Shown here: positions 30,222-39,449 of the stretch, one piece after another
Numbering within the stretch: the first letter of the stretch is position 1
How the letters are laid out: the number at the start of each line of letters is the position of its first letter
DNA from: a virus
Length of the DNA stretch: 56,410 bases
Virus record (IMG/VR): IMGVR_UViG_3300031759_000027
Coordinates: 1 to 56,410 of that record
Direction: 5' to 3' (one strand)
Position numbers and translations under genes: made by a program
Notes under the pieces: model-generated
Seen by the model: the letters and a program-made list of their open reading frames with translations, nothing else
The model's database searches: none
What the model was told of the DNA's origin: nothing

Positions 30222-31595
30222 TTAGTGGTTGGCCCAGTATGAGGCGTTCTTCTTGTTCAGTTCAGACAAGGACAGAGGACCGGCTGATTGAGCAGAGTTG
30301 CTCACGTCACCAGTGCGACCGGCATTGTTATTTGCTGTCTTTTTAATCGCGGCAGCAGAACGGAACAGGGTACGAACAGCGTCACAGGTCATCTGTTTAG
30401 TGTTCAAAGTTTTACCAGCTAACAACTCATCAAGAATTGCGCGGGTAGAAGGTTGGTTGTAAGCAACGTCCAAAGCTTGACGACGCAAACCACAAATCTT
30501 CTTGAAAGACTGGCCAGGTTTTGCAGCGCGATCGAACGTAGGAACACGGATGCCAGGAACTAAGATCTCGGCCAAGCCGATTGTGTCTTTGTAAGAATCA
30601 ACTAGCAAGCTAGAATCCTTAGTCATCTTAATTTCTTCATCTGAAGTACCTTCAGGAGCTTCTTCTTTCAAAGCACCTTCGATTTCGCCTTGAATACCTT
30701 CTTCGTCACCGGTAGCTGCGCCTTCACCTGCTTGACCAGCAATCAGCTTCTCTAGTGCTTCGATGCGGGCGCGCATTTCAGCATGTTCAGCTTCGTTCTT
30801 GTCCATGTGCTCTTGGATGTCGTCATCAGTAAAACGAGCGCGAGAACCTAATTCTTCTCCGCCTTCGTCGCCTGTGCCAGCACCAGAAACTGGGGTTGGA
30901 GCAACTTCTCCGCCGTGAACATGCACATGCACGTCACCAGGTTCTGCGTGTGGAGGGAGGTCTTCGTCATGAACCTTTCCTTTACGCAAGGCATCCTTTA
31001 CGCCTTTTGATACAGCATCAGCAATACGGCTATACTTTGGCATAGCTATCTCCTTTGGTGAATGGTCGTTAACAGCGCATCGCGGGCCGCAACGACCTTG
31101 GTCGACCAGCGCGATATGGTTGCAAATTATGTTGAGTTGGCGTCCAACACCAGGACGGACTTCTTCATAATCTGCGTCGTAGCCAAGACTAATTTCAACT
31201 TTGTCATTGTCTAAGATTTCTTTGATACCTTCTTTATCAGTGATAATCAGATCACCAATAAGAAGATCGTCGTAAGCACCTTCGCCACGACGAATATTGA
31301 TTGCAGTACCTAAAGCTAATTCTTTCCAGTTTTCAGGAGTTACATCCTCATCAGGATGATCATTTGTGACTGGCTTGCCTAGTAAACTTGCCATTGTTTC
31401 AGGACGGAATACTTCATCATCGTCTCTGAAGATCTTTACTAAACCATCAGGACCTGCGTCAATCGGTGTTTCATCAGGGCCGTAAATCATCATACCAGTT
31501 CTAGCTAATGGAACATCTTCGCAAAGCAAAAATCCCTCAGGTGTAAGCGACCGTTTTGGCCCTAGCTTCTCAGTGGTATAAAAAGAACCCTTCAT
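30222..31595 (-). CDS. Prohead protease-scaffold fusion (DUF2213-like)
   Basis: 457 residues. The N-terminal 175 form a DUF2213 domain: SLTPEGFLLCEDVPLARTG, H80 in TNDHPDED, S136 in VEISLGYDA and H160 in CNHIALVDQGRCG, consistent with the Ser-His-His triad of herpesvirus-type proteases. A Glu-rich coiled coil typical of a scaffold follows (residues 230-330). Between them is GDVHVHVHGGE (H223, H225, H227), echoing the HIHIH genes. It cuts itself and capsid proteins during maturation. Confidence 0.8.
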   Translation of the reverse strand: MKGSFYTTEKLGPKRSLTPEGFLLCEDVPLARTGMMIYGPDETPIDAGPDGLVKIFRDDDEVFRPETMASLLGKPVTNDHPDEDVTPENWKELALGTAINIRRGEGAYDDLLIGDLIITDKEGIKEILDNDKVEISLGYDADYEEVRPGVGRQLNIICNHIALVDQGRCGPRCAVNDHSPKEIAMPKYSRIADAVSKGVKDALRKGKVHDEDLPPHAEPGDVHVHVHGGEVAPTPVSGAGTGDEGGEELGSRARFTDDDIQEHMDKNEAEHAEMRARIEALEKLIAGQAGEGAATGDEEGIQGEIEGALKEEAPEGTSDEEIKMTKDSSLLVDSYKDTIGLAEILVPGIRVPTFDRAAKPGQSFKKICGLRRQALDVAYNQPSTRAILDELLAGKTLNTKQMTCDAVRTLFRSAAAIKKTANNNAGRTGDVSNSAQSAGPLSLSELNKKNASYWANH

Positions 31596-31629
31596 ATTAA
31601 CCCGCCTTGTGGTTGATGGATATGTGTGT

Positions 31630-31665
31630 ATTGTAATGCGTTATGTGGTGTGTTGTAAGCACCAC
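31630..31665 (-). promoter_or_regulatory. Candidate late promoter and hairpin before the protease gene
   Basis: In the 72-base gap after the Nudix gene, the minus strand reads TTACAA (31653-31658), 17 bases, then TACAAT (31630-31635), followed by the protease start. A perfect hairpin (GTGGTG 31645-31650, CACCAC 31660-31665) overlaps the -35. The -35 match is poor, so this may be a promoter, an attenuator or both. Confidence 0.35.
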
Positions 31666-31667
31666 AA

Positions 31668-32120
31668 TCAAAGCAATTCTAACACAAGAGCCTCTAGTGT
31701 GTCACGTAAATGTGGATGAAGATCATCAGGTAATTCATGCAACTTGATCCACTTATATTTGCTATGTTCAGGGCTCAATTTTGGCTCGAACTTATCAACA
31801 CGTAACATAAATGTGGTGTAGTCAGCCTGACCATCAACCGTGTGGGCAATCTCTTTTAAGGCATCTGCGTAGCGATCAAAGTCCTTGCTAATTCCACACT
31901 CTTCTCGGCACTCACGAATGGCTGTAGCTCTGATTGATTCATCACCATCATCTGCCTTACCACCTGGAAGATCCCACAGACCTGGATGATTAGATTCCTC
32001 ACTTCTCTTCATCACAAGAATCTCATCATCAGCCACAAACAAAATACCTGCTGCAATGACTCTTGGAGCGGCATCCGTGATGTGGACTCGTTTGCCTAAA
32101 ATGTGTAGTGTGATGTTCAT
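31668..32120 (-). CDS. Nudix hydrolase
   Basis: 150 residues. The Nudix box is GGKADDGDE...REC-REECGI, with E61, R69, E70, E73 and E74; the loop between Gly and the first Glu has one extra residue. The family hydrolyses nucleoside diphosphates linked to another group. It sits unexpectedly among head genes. Its N-terminus (NITLHILGKRVHITDA) faintly resembles the HIHIH...KDA starts of nearby proteins. It overlaps the minor head gene by four bases. Confidence 0.82.
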   Translation of the reverse strand: MNITLHILGKRVHITDAAPRVIAAGILFVADDEILVMKRSEESNHPGLWDLPGGKADDGDESIRATAIRECREECGISKDFDRYADALKEIAHTVDGQADYTTFMLRVDKFEPKLSPEHSKYKWIKLHELPDDLHPHLRDTLEALVLELL

Positions 32121-32890
32121 TCGTTAATCTCCGGTAAGATAGGTTCCATGTAGCACCTGCAGTTGTAAATTCCACCTGGAAGTAATGGTTGACCATCGAC
32201 AATGGGTGGATTGGCAATTTCAAAGATCTTGTTTGCGACCTTCTTGTGTGATTCTCTGACATCATGATCATTGGCTGTCCGCCAAACAAAATGAGTACAT
32301 TGCGCAGTCCTAGCGCGTGCTGCTGTAAGCTCGGTCGCGATTCTAGAGGTTTCAGTCCTTGCAATTAACATCGCACGACTTTCAGTGACCTTTCCAGTCT
32401 TTAAAACTTCTTGCGCAATTGTAGAAGCTCTAGTACCTGCAGACATACCGTCAATAATTACTTTGTGGACTCGCTGCGCAGCTTGTGTTGGCAAGGATGT
32501 GATCAGATCAACTTGCTCGTTAATAGAATCTCTAAATAGTTGACCTGTTGGTGTTGTTTCAATTTCACCACGAAGCTGCTCACCAATGTCTGCTCCAAGA
32601 TCTGCCCACATGGTGGCGTCGCGTCTTGCTACATCTTCAACCATTCTTGTTGCGACAGACTTCGCCCAGGGACGAAGCATCTCAGCATACTTCGACAAGG
32701 CGTTTTGAAGTTGCGTAGAATCGGTGATCTGCTTTGGGCTAACAAAGCCCTTAACAATTGAACCAACTTGTTTAGCTACTTGTCTGAGCTGCCTAGCGTA
32801 AGCTTGCTCAGCCTTTCTACTTTTTAAGTAGATCTGCTGACTTTTACGATACTCAGTCTTCGATCCTCTGGCATCAAATGTTCTTAGCAT
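32117..32890 (-). CDS. Mu gpF-like minor head protein
   Basis: 257 residues. The C-terminal domain has SRAMLIARTETSRI, THFVWRTANDHDVRESHKKV and the final GIYNCRCYMEPILPE typical of the phage Mu gpF/SPP1 gp7 family. It is needed for head assembly and DNA entry. It overlaps the portal gene by 17 bases. Confidence 0.85.
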   Translation of the reverse strand: MLRTFDARGSKTEYRKSQQIYLKSRKAEQAYARQLRQVAKQVGSIVKGFVSPKQITDSTQLQNALSKYAEMLRPWAKSVATRMVEDVARRDATMWADLGADIGEQLRGEIETTPTGQLFRDSINEQVDLITSLPTQAAQRVHKVIIDGMSAGTRASTIAQEVLKTGKVTESRAMLIARTETSRIATELTAARARTAQCTHFVWRTANDHDVRESHKKVANKIFEIANPPIVDGQPLLPGGIYNCRCYMEPILPEINE

Positions 32891-34475
32891 TGCTTTGAGC
32901 CTCTAAATCTTCAGGCTTTGCACCAGCTTCATCTGATGAAATTTTCTCAACTGATGGTTCAGCTGCTGGCAAATTTGATTCTTTTGGCTTTATCTGTTTG
33001 ACATGGCTTGCTGGACTAGGTTCTGAAAAACCGGTGAATCCCTCATGCTCGCCACCGTCTTCATGACCTGGCACCAAACCTTCACCTGATGGTGGCATAG
33101 CTGATTCAGCGTCCTCAATGTCCTCATCGGTGATATTCGTGAAGATGCCGGTCTTATCAGATGATTGGCGAAGCTCTTTCATGGCTGCTGCTTGACTGAT
33201 TAGACCTTGCGACTCAGCACCTGAGATAGCTTGAGCTACAGTACTTGCCACGTTGGCCTTATCAAGATCAGACATCTGCCACAAGCTCTTAAACTCAATG
33301 CCAAAACCTTCTGGTAGCTCGATGTCTTCAGAAGCTGCAATCGCACGATAGATCTTAGTCATCGGAACAAGCAGCTGCTTGACCTGTTGTTGGCGAATGT
33401 TATCATAGTAGTTGCGTAAATCAGAATCACCAGAATTAAAGCCTAACGGTGACTGACCAAACAAACGGACTAATGGAATTTGAAGGGCACCAGAAAGTTG
33501 CTGGCCAAACTGTTGTAGAGCGTCAGACAAGCCTGAGAAGCCACCATGTGTTGTTGCCTCCATGCTGTCATTGGCATCTAGCAACGTGATACCCTCAATG
33601 CCCTGGAAGCGACGCATCATGTCGACATATCTAGTCAAAGCTGCAACTGCGTCGCCACCGGCTGCTGAGATCTCACGCATGCCTTCAATCTTATACGTTC
33701 TGATGTAGCTCTTGAAAACAAGCTGCGCAGCTCCTGTTGTGGCTGAATCAAACGCAACCATGCGATCATAGAGACGTTCAAATACGGATAAGCCCCAAAG
33801 GTTCTCCATTACTCGCTGCCAATATGGCAAACGAACACCCTCAAGACGTAAGCAACGGCTGTAATGAATCTTTTGGCGGTTTAATGCGGGCGCGTTTGCT
33901 GTTACTGAATAGAATTTAGGCTCACCCATGTTGGCGCCCATTTCAGTAACCAGGTCTGAAAGACTAGGCTCAACCATCCAGCGGTCTAAAACTAACAAGC
34001 CACGGAACTGACCCTTGCGGATCGTATTTAGTCGCAGCGGCGTCTCAGGATCTTGACCATCAATCAGCATGACGGCAATGCAACCACCATAAAGACGAGA
34101 CCACTTAATGGCGTCGTTGATCTGATTCCAAACGCCGTACATTGTGGCAACTTCTTCGATGTGCTGCATGTCATCAGGATCTAACTTGCCTTTGAGCTCA
34201 ACACCAGCTCTTGTCATGTCATCAGCAACAACGTCAACAGCAACACCACCTAACCAAGATCCGCGATGGATCCATTCAAGCAATGTTCGATTGCGAGTAA
34301 TCGGGTTGAAGCCGTAAGTCGAAGACGTTAATGGATTATCTGAACCGATACCCATGTTCTGAGAAAAATTAACGAAGCTATCAGCTGCAACGCCGCGCTT
34401 CGCTTTGTCTCTTGCCCGATTGTCCTTGTTTAAAGAACTGTTGGCAAATCGTTGAATGCTTTTTTGCTTAGCCAT
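32874..34475 (-). CDS. Portal protein (DUF1073-like)
   Basis: 533 residues. Residues in RNRTLLEWIHRGSWLGGVAV, DAIKWSRLYGGCIAVMLIDG, SGALQIPLVRLFGQSPLGFN and SGDSDLRNYYDNIRQQQ follow the DUF1073 portal family. A Pro/Glu/Ser-rich tail of about 80 residues is probably disordered. A dodecamer would form the DNA gate and bind terminase. Confidence 0.85.
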   Translation of the reverse strand: MAKQKSIQRFANSSLNKDNRARDKAKRGVAADSFVNFSQNMGIGSDNPLTSSTYGFNPITRNRTLLEWIHRGSWLGGVAVDVVADDMTRAGVELKGKLDPDDMQHIEEVATMYGVWNQINDAIKWSRLYGGCIAVMLIDGQDPETPLRLNTIRKGQFRGLLVLDRWMVEPSLSDLVTEMGANMGEPKFYSVTANAPALNRQKIHYSRCLRLEGVRLPYWQRVMENLWGLSVFERLYDRMVAFDSATTGAAQLVFKSYIRTYKIEGMREISAAGGDAVAALTRYVDMMRRFQGIEGITLLDANDSMEATTHGGFSGLSDALQQFGQQLSGALQIPLVRLFGQSPLGFNSGDSDLRNYYDNIRQQQVKQLLVPMTKIYRAIAASEDIELPEGFGIEFKSLWQMSDLDKANVASTVAQAISGAESQGLISQAAAMKELRQSSDKTGIFTNITDEDIEDAESAMPPSGEGLVPGHEDGGEHEGFTGFSEPSPASHVKQIKPKESNLPAAEPSVEKISSDEAGAKPEDLEAQSNAKNI

Positions 34476-34794
34476 TATTTTGTGCCCTTACAGGTAGGAT
34501 GGCAGTTACTGCCAAGCGGCGGTGTGGGATGCTGGTATCACAGAGCATTTGGATGTTGTAGGTCACGTTATCAAGACCACCAACAACTGGCTGCTGTGCA
34601 AATTTTCCAGATGGGTCAATCCAAGAAGCTCCTGAAAGAATATTTGAGGCATTAGGATCGACTCCTGAGTTCAATGTCACAACAACTGAAACAACATTGA
34701 CAAGAATCTCATCGGGAGCTAATGCATCAGAATAGTCAAAAGTGATAATGACATCCTCATCTGGATCTTTATCAGTCAAAATGTTGCATGTCAT
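34468..34794 (-). CDS. Fibre-tail adaptor-like small structural protein
   Basis: 108 residues. KDPDEDVIITFDYSDAL, a strand series (VNVVSVVVTLNSGVD), and IQMLCDTSIPHRRLAVTAIL match the small Ig-like protein often labelled fibre-tail adaptor. It overlaps both neighbours by a few bases. Confidence 0.55.
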   Translation of the reverse strand: MTCNILTDKDPDEDVIITFDYSDALAPDEILVNVVSVVVTLNSGVDPNASNILSGASWIDPSGKFAQQPVVGGLDNVTYNIQMLCDTSIPHRRLAVTAILPVRAQNNG

Positions 34795-36293
34795 TTCAAG
34801 GTCCTCGCTATGTAGTCACGCACCGATGAGTAAGCTGTATAAAACCGCTCGCCAATGTAAGTAGTATATTCTCTCACAAACGACTGGGCTAGGTAGCGGT
34901 AGTCTAGCTCTAGTGGCTTTTTCAACTGGGCGAATAGCGTTATTATACCTTGGACCGCCACGGTCAAAATTGGCCTGATTTGTCGCACAATGGACGCGGT
35001 AGCACTAACTGAGACCATCATTAGATGACCTCGAAGTGTACTGAGTTGAGATTCTACGTAGGTGATCACACTCTGCAACATGTTAATTGACTTAATCATC
35101 AAGTTTGTTGATAGCACGTCCACAAATTTTGTGATACTTAAGAATTTAGCAATGTAAACAAAAGATGAAACTGCAATTGCGTATGATGCACTGATAAATC
35201 TACCGATTTGTATGGACGTAGTCACAGCAACTGAGTACGTAGCGCCGATCACTCGATTGATATACACCAACGAGCTTACAACAACCATGTCGACTAACTT
35301 ACCAATCTGGTTTGTAAGCGTAGCTACTGAACTAACAGCTGCAATGAGTAAGCTGCTAACTTGCTTGTAGACAGCAGCTGAGCCAATAACAAGTGTGCTG
35401 AGAGTAGTACTAATGAACCGGCCAATTGCCAGAAGCGATAAAACGCTAGTTACGTAAGTTACGCTAATCGCGCGGGCAATGTACATGGAAGCTGTTGCAG
35501 TGGTGTTAAGCAGCTTACCAACCTGATTTGTAAGGGCGGCTATTGAATTAGCTGCAACAACTTGTAAGTTGCTGACTTGTTTATAAACTGCGGCCGAGCC
35601 TGTGATTGCCCAACTGATAGCTGTTTTAATAAAGCGGCCGATTTGGATGTCTGTGACAACAAGAACAGCGATTGTAAGAAGATGTCCTGCATTATGTTGA
35701 ATGGAGATATACGTTGCTGAAACAAAATAGTAAACATTGACAAAGAGATTTCTAGGCGTTACGATTGCAGCAGTTGCTGTAGTGAGCAACAACTTACCAG
35801 CTTGCCTAGTCAACGTAGCGACAGCTGTAGAAGCTGCTGAAAGCGGCTTTAAGATATTTTTTGTAGCTACAAGAACAACACTAGATGCAAAAGCAATTGT
35901 CTGGCCAATAAATCTTGAAGTTGTAATTGTTGAAGTTGTTGAAATCGATCTTAGGATGCCTACTGTTTTAGAAAGGGTTACTCCGCCAGATGCACTAAGC
36001 ACAAAGGTCTTTATCATCGACAATTGGACAACTAATGTGGTAGTAATAAAAAACGCTATGGTTTTGCTAATGGCTCTTAATTGAGACACCGCAGCCAAAA
36101 CTAACACCGCTAAGTTCTTATTGACCATTTTCAACATTGAAACAGCTGAAATGCAAGAAATCAAAATATTTTTCAATGTTAGCGTAGATCTTGCTACGAA
36201 AGATGTGACTGAAATGGTCATCACCTTTATAAACGAGTTTCCTGACTTAATACTTGAATAAGGAGTTTCAGAGAACGAAGATCCAGAGAACAT
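34791..36293 (-). CDS. Giant 18-residue-repeat hydrophobic protein
   Basis: 500 residues, nearly free of acidic residues. After a start MFSGSSFSETPYSSIKSG, it consists of roughly two dozen 18-residue units: for example VSNLQVVAANSIAALTNQ, VGKLLNTTATASMYIARA, ISVTYVTSVLSLLAIGRF, ISTTLSTLVIGSAAVYKQ. Each unit has a Ser at about position 11 and a polar or basic residue at its end. It closes with a charged, Tyr-rich C-terminus (LDYRYLAQSFVREYTTYIGE). A fibre-forming beta structure is more likely than a membrane protein because of the strict period. Function unknown. Confidence 0.65.
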   Translation of the reverse strand: MFSGSSFSETPYSSIKSGNSFIKVMTISVTSFVARSTLTLKNILISCISAVSMLKMVNKNLAVLVLAAVSQLRAISKTIAFFITTTLVVQLSMIKTFVLSASGGVTLSKTVGILRSISTTSTITTSRFIGQTIAFASSVVLVATKNILKPLSAASTAVATLTRQAGKLLLTTATAAIVTPRNLFVNVYYFVSATYISIQHNAGHLLTIAVLVVTDIQIGRFIKTAISWAITGSAAVYKQVSNLQVVAANSIAALTNQVGKLLNTTATASMYIARAISVTYVTSVLSLLAIGRFISTTLSTLVIGSAAVYKQVSSLLIAAVSSVATLTNQIGKLVDMVVVSSLVYINRVIGATYSVAVTTSIQIGRFISASYAIAVSSFVYIAKFLSITKFVDVLSTNLMIKSINMLQSVITYVESQLSTLRGHLMMVSVSATASIVRQIRPILTVAVQGIITLFAQLKKPLELDYRYLAQSFVREYTTYIGERFYTAYSSVRDYIARTLK

Positions 36294-36310
36294 TATGAGC
36301 CCCTATAAAA

Positions 36311-36619
36311 CTATTTTGACTCGTCAATAAGATTTGGCGTGCTTGGAAAATTTGCAGTGGCCAAAAGAATTCTTTGAGTCGATTGATTTGACTTCACCAT
36401 TTCATTACGAAACGACTCAACAGCTGCGCCTGTTTGGCGTTGTTGTTGACTATTTTCAACCATCATAATAGGAAGCCAAGCCATCGCGCAACCCCACTCT
36501 TCAACATCTTTTCCTGTGTTGGGGTTTTTACCGGCGACTTTCATAAACCACGCGCAATCTAGTTTTCTGCATGGGTTAAAGCCGTCTAATGGGCAATTAG
36601 CTTTTGGTTCAATTTGCAT
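36311..36619 (-). CDS. Cys-motif protein, paralogue of 13769-14095
   Basis: 102 residues. ANCPLDGFNPCRKLDCAWFM, NPNTGKDVEEWGCAMAWLP, MVENSQQQRQTGAAVESFRNEM. Start 36619 aligns the first cysteine (residue 9) with the paralogue. I recall similar proteins in unrelated myophages next to tail genes; no function is known. The cysteines may hold a metal. Confidence 0.65.
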   Translation of the reverse strand: MQIEPKANCPLDGFNPCRKLDCAWFMKVAGKNPNTGKDVEEWGCAMAWLPIMMVENSQQQRQTGAAVESFRNEMVKSNQSTQRILLATANFPSTPNLIDESK

Positions 36620-37127
36620 CTTCAAACTCGTCAATAAAGATTTGTAGGCTTTCCCTAAATGGGGCGTTTAGATTAGTTAATGTAACACTATGCATCAAGG
36701 GAGGTTCAAAAGCTACGCATGTGTTATACGTTGGCACAATTGCTTTAACTTCTTCACCTTCTTCATACGCAAAATATCCGCCCCAATCTTTACTCCATTC
36801 TTGATTGAGGTAGATGGTGATTGAAGTTAGGTGACTACCATCATCATGCCAAGGAATAAAAGATTGTCTAGAGTACAGTGCAACATTGGCTGCATATCTC
36901 TTAGGTTGCTTTTTAATGATCCCTTTTTCTAACAAGGTAGAGATGATCTTTTGCTTCAACTCATCTTCTAACTCAAAAAAGAAAATCGCATTGCTAGATT
37001 GAACTACTGATTGGCTCCAGTTAAAGAAGTTAATCCTTGTCGGAGCCATACCTTGCCGCGTAAATAAATGCAGCTCGTTTAGTAATTCGGCATCTAGTAC
37101 GTTTTTTCGTACCTCTAGAGCACCCAT
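36609..37127 (-). CDS. 2-oxoglutarate/Fe(II) dioxygenase
   Basis: 172 residues. The iron triad is visible as H94-x-D96 (IPWHDDG) and H146 (PLMHSVT), with R158 for 2-oxoglutarate. A prolyl-4-hydroxylase-like strand order (LTSITIYLNQEW, GGYFAYEEGEE) supports the family. The substrate is unknown; the adjacent 59-residue proline-rich protein and tail fibre are possible targets. Confidence 0.78.
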   Translation of the reverse strand: MGALEVRKNVLDAELLNELHLFTRQGMAPTRINFFNWSQSVVQSSNAIFFFELEDELKQKIISTLLEKGIIKKQPKRYAANVALYSRQSFIPWHDDGSHLTSITIYLNQEWSKDWGGYFAYEEGEEVKAIVPTYNTCVAFEPPLMHSVTLTNLNAPFRESLQIFIDEFEDAN

Positions 37128-37128
37128 T

Positions 37129-37308
37129 TTATGGGGTTGTAGGTTGATTTACTAAAGGCTCAGGAAAGTTCTGATCTGAGATTGGAGCTGGTATTGGTGG
37201 ATAGTCATATCGTTGTAGTTCATGATTCCACACAAAATAGCATCCTGGAGGAATATCAGCTGGGTTTACAGGTGGGATATAAGGTGGAACATACGGAGCG
37301 TCAGACAT
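37129..37308 (-). CDS. Small proline-rich protein
   Basis: 59 residues, 15 of them proline: MSDAPYVPPYIPPVNPADIP, a central CYFVWNHELQRYDYPP, and a Pro-rich end. It sits between the tail fibre and the dioxygenase with gaps of 13 and 1 bases. It may be a fibre chaperone or connector; its C-terminal WN context resembles the helper after the other collar gene. Confidence 0.55.
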   Translation of the reverse strand: MSDAPYVPPYIPPVNPADIPPGCYFVWNHELQRYDYPPIPAPISDQNFPEPLVNQPTTP

Positions 37309-37321
37309 TTTTCTTTATCCT

Positions 37322-39436
37322 TTAATTTTTAGATGCTGCAATTACGTCTACATATTTTACGGCGAGATTGATTGCTGTGCCCGTAAATGTATGCGTGTGA
37401 GCTGCTCCAGTAAAGGCAACAGCTACGCCTGATACTCCGTGTGAGTGAGCTGCATTGCTACCGTTAGCTTGCGTGCTGATACCAGTTCCTGCGCCGTAAA
37501 TACCAATACCTGTATATGCTCCTGCTGTACTTGTAGGAGCTGCCAAGTTCCAGTAAGAACCTGGGTTTACTGGCCAGTTACCATAAGCACCTTGTCCGTG
37601 GGCGTGAGTTGGATCAGCAACACCGTGGGCGTGACCAGGGTCATTGATACCGTGGTTATGCGATGGCATTTGAGCTGTGGTGATTGCTGTACCATCAACG
37701 CTACCAGACACTGCATTTGTACCAGATGCAGTAGTATTGGCGTTTGTTCCCGATACCGCTTGAGACGCAAAAGCTGTTGTAAATGCTACCGTACCACCAG
37801 TTCCTGCAGTTCCACTAACGACGCGCAAAGCAGCATTATCGTTTGTAGTTATCTTTGTCCATCCTGTAGGAGCTGCTGTTTGCTGGAATATTAGTACTGT
37901 TCCAGATGCAAACTCAGAAAAACCTGCAGGTAAGTCAGACTGAACTAAAGATCTAAATCCTGGAACCGCTGCTGCGCCACTAGAAGGCCCTGCAAATACT
38001 TGATTTGCTGTTTGAACACCGGCAAGTTCATTGTATTGGGCCAGTGTTAAATGGTAGTACTGAGATGCTGCGCCACCTTGAAGTCCACCCAAGCTATTGT
38101 GGTCTGCGACTGTTGTGCCTGAAAACACTTGCGTAAATGCAGAATCAATCTCAGTTGCTGTTGCAGCACCATTTTGAACAATGATACGACCAACTAAAAT
38201 TGCCATTGTCGACAAGATTGCAGGTGGTGTTGGAACGCTTGCAGTAATTGCCTGGTTTAAATTGTACGAGCCAGTGCCCAAAACATAAGCTATCTTAGGT
38301 AAGCCAGATCCGTCAATGTAGCGATACACCCAGTTTACAGCGTATTGAGAAGCGGCTAATGAAGCTAAATTTGTGCCGTTGTCGTATTGGGTGTTGTTGT
38401 ATGTTGAAACTGTTGAGCTTGTCCAAGCTCCTGCTGAGTGATACCAAAATTCGGCATTTGACGAAGCAGATGTTTGCGCAGTTTCATTGTACTGATTTAC
38501 ACCGTACCAAATGACGCCAGCACCTACAGTAATCACGTTGCCTGTTGATTCACCTAACGCTAAGCCCGAAGCCCATTGATATCGGTTTGTCTGAACTAAG
38601 CGGCGATTTAATCTTGATGCGGTTGACAAGCCCCAGTTGATGGGCTGATAGTGAACTGCTGTGCCATTGCGCCAAAGTAGCGTGGCACCAACAATTGCGG
38701 AGTTGTCAATGTTTCCGACGTTTGTGGTAACTGAATAAACAGGTGTTCCACTGTTGTAGCTAACAACTAGGTAGTTCGCCGACTGGTCAGTCAGTGCTAA
38801 ACCTGAAGCTGCTGGGATGGTGTAAGTCTTTAAATCACCAGTCCAACCTGTTTGGCTAAACAACAACGCTTTAACTGAACTTGCGCTAAACGTTGCGCCA
38901 CCAGCATCAACTGTGATTGTCGGAGCTGTAAGTACGCCAGGCGTATTGCCACGAAGATCTATTTGGCTGATGTAAGAAGTGTTCTTTGAGAAGTAGCCAT
39001 TGGCCTCTTGCCAAATATCACCAGTTAACGGAGCTGTAGGTGCAACACCCTGTGGAATGTTAAACGAAGCTGCAGCTGTTGTTGATGGGTTGAATGTGAC
39101 TTCGCCATTTGCATCTTGCACAACAGCCTTAGCTGCGGGGTACACAACAAAGATGTCTTTAATTCCTGTGGAGAAGTTAACAAGCGCGTTGCTGTTAGAT
39201 GAACGAAGTGGAGTTGTTCTTGTAAGTGCGTTGCTTGAAACAGAATACGAACCAAGACCAACTTCCCAGTTTGTTCCAGTCCCCTGATCACTGATGCAGT
39301 AGTAACAAGTATTTCCGTCGCCGATACCAGAACTAAAAGACTGGTAAGGACCTAACGCAACTCCTAAGAGCGTCGCAGGACCTGTACCAGTTACGGCCGT
39401 TGTTTCACGGACACGATCATTGTTAATTAACGCCAT
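37322..39436 (-). CDS. Tail fibre protein with collar domain
   Basis: 704 residues. The N-terminal 130 residues (VRETTAVTGTGPATLLG, VGLGSYSVSSNALTRTT) form an attachment region. A long beta-rich shaft follows. The C-terminus is a collar domain: GTVLIFQQTAAPTGWTKI, MPSHNHGINDPGHAHGVAD, and GIGIYGAG followed by AAHSHG and AAHTHTF. The variable His-rich tip probably binds the host receptor. Confidence 0.82.
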   Translation of the reverse strand: MALINNDRVRETTAVTGTGPATLLGVALGPYQSFSSGIGDGNTCYYCISDQGTGTNWEVGLGSYSVSSNALTRTTPLRSSNSNALVNFSTGIKDIFVVYPAAKAVVQDANGEVTFNPSTTAAASFNIPQGVAPTAPLTGDIWQEANGYFSKNTSYISQIDLRGNTPGVLTAPTITVDAGGATFSASSVKALLFSQTGWTGDLKTYTIPAASGLALTDQSANYLVVSYNSGTPVYSVTTNVGNIDNSAIVGATLLWRNGTAVHYQPINWGLSTASRLNRRLVQTNRYQWASGLALGESTGNVITVGAGVIWYGVNQYNETAQTSASSNAEFWYHSAGAWTSSTVSTYNNTQYDNGTNLASLAASQYAVNWVYRYIDGSGLPKIAYVLGTGSYNLNQAITASVPTPPAILSTMAILVGRIIVQNGAATATEIDSAFTQVFSGTTVADHNSLGGLQGGAASQYYHLTLAQYNELAGVQTANQVFAGPSSGAAAVPGFRSLVQSDLPAGFSEFASGTVLIFQQTAAPTGWTKITTNDNAALRVVSGTAGTGGTVAFTTAFASQAVSGTNANTTASGTNAVSGSVDGTAITTAQMPSHNHGINDPGHAHGVADPTHAHGQGAYGNWPVNPGSYWNLAAPTSTAGAYTGIGIYGAGTGISTQANGSNAAHSHGVSGVAVAFTGAAHTHTFTGTAINLAVKYVDVIAASKN

Positions 39437-39449
39437 TTGGCGATCCTAA

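Noticed and set aside
35737-36084. Plus-strand open frame opposite the 18-residue-repeat gene
   Set aside because: Antisense to a clear gene; its regularity simply mirrors the repeats.
37445-37894. Cys/Ser-rich plus-strand open frame opposite the tail fibre
   Set aside because: Produced by complementing the Gly/Ala/Thr-rich fibre codons; no ribosome site.
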